From: DATADW01 sp963733905
Lineage (GTDB): Bacteria; Actinomycetota; Acidimicrobiia; Spongiisociales; DATADW01
Assembly (NCBI GenBank): GCA_963733905.1
Contig: CAVTEU010000012.1
Coordinates: 1 to 64,000 of the forward strand
DNA length: 64,000 nucleotides
Direction: 5' to 3'
Part shown: positions 63,457-64,000 of the stretch, piece by piece
Layout of the letters: the number at the start of each line of letters is the position of its first letter
Numbering within the stretch: position 1 is the stretch's first letter
Made by a program: the position numbers and the translations under genes
Notes under the pieces: generated by a model
Told to the model about the DNA's origin: nothing
The model's input: only the letters and a program-made list of their open reading frames with translations
Databases searched by the model: none

Positions 63457-64000
63457 TCAGACCCAGCCGGCCATCCCCGCAAGGTAGCCGACGATCCCGC
63501 CGATCGGGATGAGGACCAAACCGCTGATCCGGGTTCGGAGGACCACGATCAGTGCCAAGATCCCGAGGACGGCGGGAACCCAGCCGGTGATCACCCTCTG
63601 CCCCAATTGGAAAGTCACCGCCGCCATCACACCGATCACGGCGGCCACCAAGCCGCGTAAGTACGGGCCTGGCCCAGGCGGCCCGCTCCAGCGCCGGCAT
63701 GAAGCGGCCCACCAGCATGGCGATGAGGAAAGCGGGAAGAAACATGGCGACTGTGGCTACGGCGGCGCCGGGCACGCCGAGGACCAGGTAACCGATCGCG
63801 GTAGAAGTGGTGAAGAGCGGTCCTGGAGTGATCTCCCCGATGGCCACTGATGCGATCAACTGGTCGGCGTCGAGCCATCCCAATTGATCGACCAGGACCG
63901 AGTCGAGATAGGCGATCAGCAGGTATCCACTACCGAAGATGGTGGCCCCGAAGCGGAGGAACAGCAGACCAAGTCTTCCAAGCGTCGGTGGATCATCTGC
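63457..64000 (-). CDS. chrA: ChrA-type chromate transporter, 5'-truncated by the window edge, one frameshift
   Basis: The minus-strand gene enters at the right edge. LGLLFLRFGATIFGSGYLLI and YLDSVLVDQLGWLDADQLIA, then VAIGEITPGPLFTTSTAIGY and FLPAFLIAMLVGRFMPALER, are the second-half motifs of the chromate ion transporter family. After a frame change near 63655 it ends with helices VAAVIGVMAAVTFQLGQRVI and ISGLVLIPIGGIVGYLAGMA. The family exports chromate, although many members have other anions. Only the C-terminal domain is in the window. Confidence 0.83.

Noticed and set aside
1..64000. Programmed ribosomal frameshifting as an explanation for the many frame changes
   Set aside because: The shifts occur in about 40 unrelated genes, have no shared slippery sequence or downstream structure, and hit genes where frameshifting is not known. 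Indel errors explain them more simply.
1..64000. Large-scale gene decay (pseudogenisation)
   Set aside because: Essential genes are affected as often as dispensable ones, while motifs and catalytic residues are all preserved. Real decay would spare essential genes and add substitutions and stops.

Overview
The window reads as one contiguous piece of chromosome from a high-GC actinobacterium, most likely of the class Acidimicrobiia. The actinobacterial signs are a bacterial proteasome activator (Bpa), the gene order mfd - MFS - ppiC - mazG - ispD - eno - ftsB-like - DUF501 - ppx/gppA - tRNA-Leu, a 13E12-type HNH protein, an inositol-1-phosphate synthase and a LytR-CpsA-Psr protein. The class-level placement is inference. 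I see no prophage, integrase, transposase or CRISPR array.

Layout. 1-8 kb: HNH protein, alpha/beta hydrolase, class III aminotransferase, nitrilase-family amidase, DUF4097 protein, CoxG-like protein, a formylglycine-generating enzyme and small membrane proteins. 8-16 kb: transporters and membrane proteins (PerM/AI-2E, YihY, ZIP, MscS, Na/Ca exchanger), a three-gene coupled unit ending in a MogA/MoaB-type protein, and a cytosine/nucleoside deaminase. 16-21 kb: ino1 divergent from a LysR regulator, an ABC exporter and Bpa. 21.4-29.8 kb: a Tad/Flp pilus locus (small HTH protein, CpaB, TadZ, TadA, TadB, TadC, a candidate pilin, two TadE-like proteins and a TadG-like protein). 29.9-31.3 kb: rplY (ctc) and pth. 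31.3-36 kb: an M15 peptidase, then a copper-handling unit (CopC-CopD fusion, YcnI and a membrane partner). 36-40.7 kb, minus strand: a tightly coupled operon built around a Tat-exported, cysteine-rich protein resembling the methylamine dehydrogenase light chain, with MauE- and MauD-like partners. 40.7-44 kb: pgsA, an epimerase, a thioesterase and an LCP protein. 44-55.6 kb: the conserved mfd-to-tRNA-Leu block. 55.6-64 kb: ferritin-like protein, DUF1801, hydrolase, GNAT, PRC-barrel protein, pncA, pncB, HIT protein, BI-1 protein, DUF427 protein and a truncated ChrA.

A dominant property is that about half of the recognisable genes are interrupted by single-base frame changes, including essential ones (mfd, pth, ispD, pgsA). 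Protein similarity carries straight on in the next frame, and most shifts look like one extra base in the sequence. I treat these as sequencing or assembly indels and annotate the full inferred extents. Some apparent features, such as an 819-codon PpiC-MazG fusion, are by-products of this.

The most unusual biology is the 36.0-40.7 kb operon. A MauA-like cysteine-rich domain is joined to a five-repeat GDW domain and encoded with MauE/MauD-type disulfide machinery, a 27-codon peptide and an SLH protein, while mauB and mauG are absent from the window. Other points of interest are dispersed heptamer repeats, a second short intergenic repeat family, three genes with strong ribosome binding sites but non-standard start codons, and a short IspD-like protein encoded opposite ispD.
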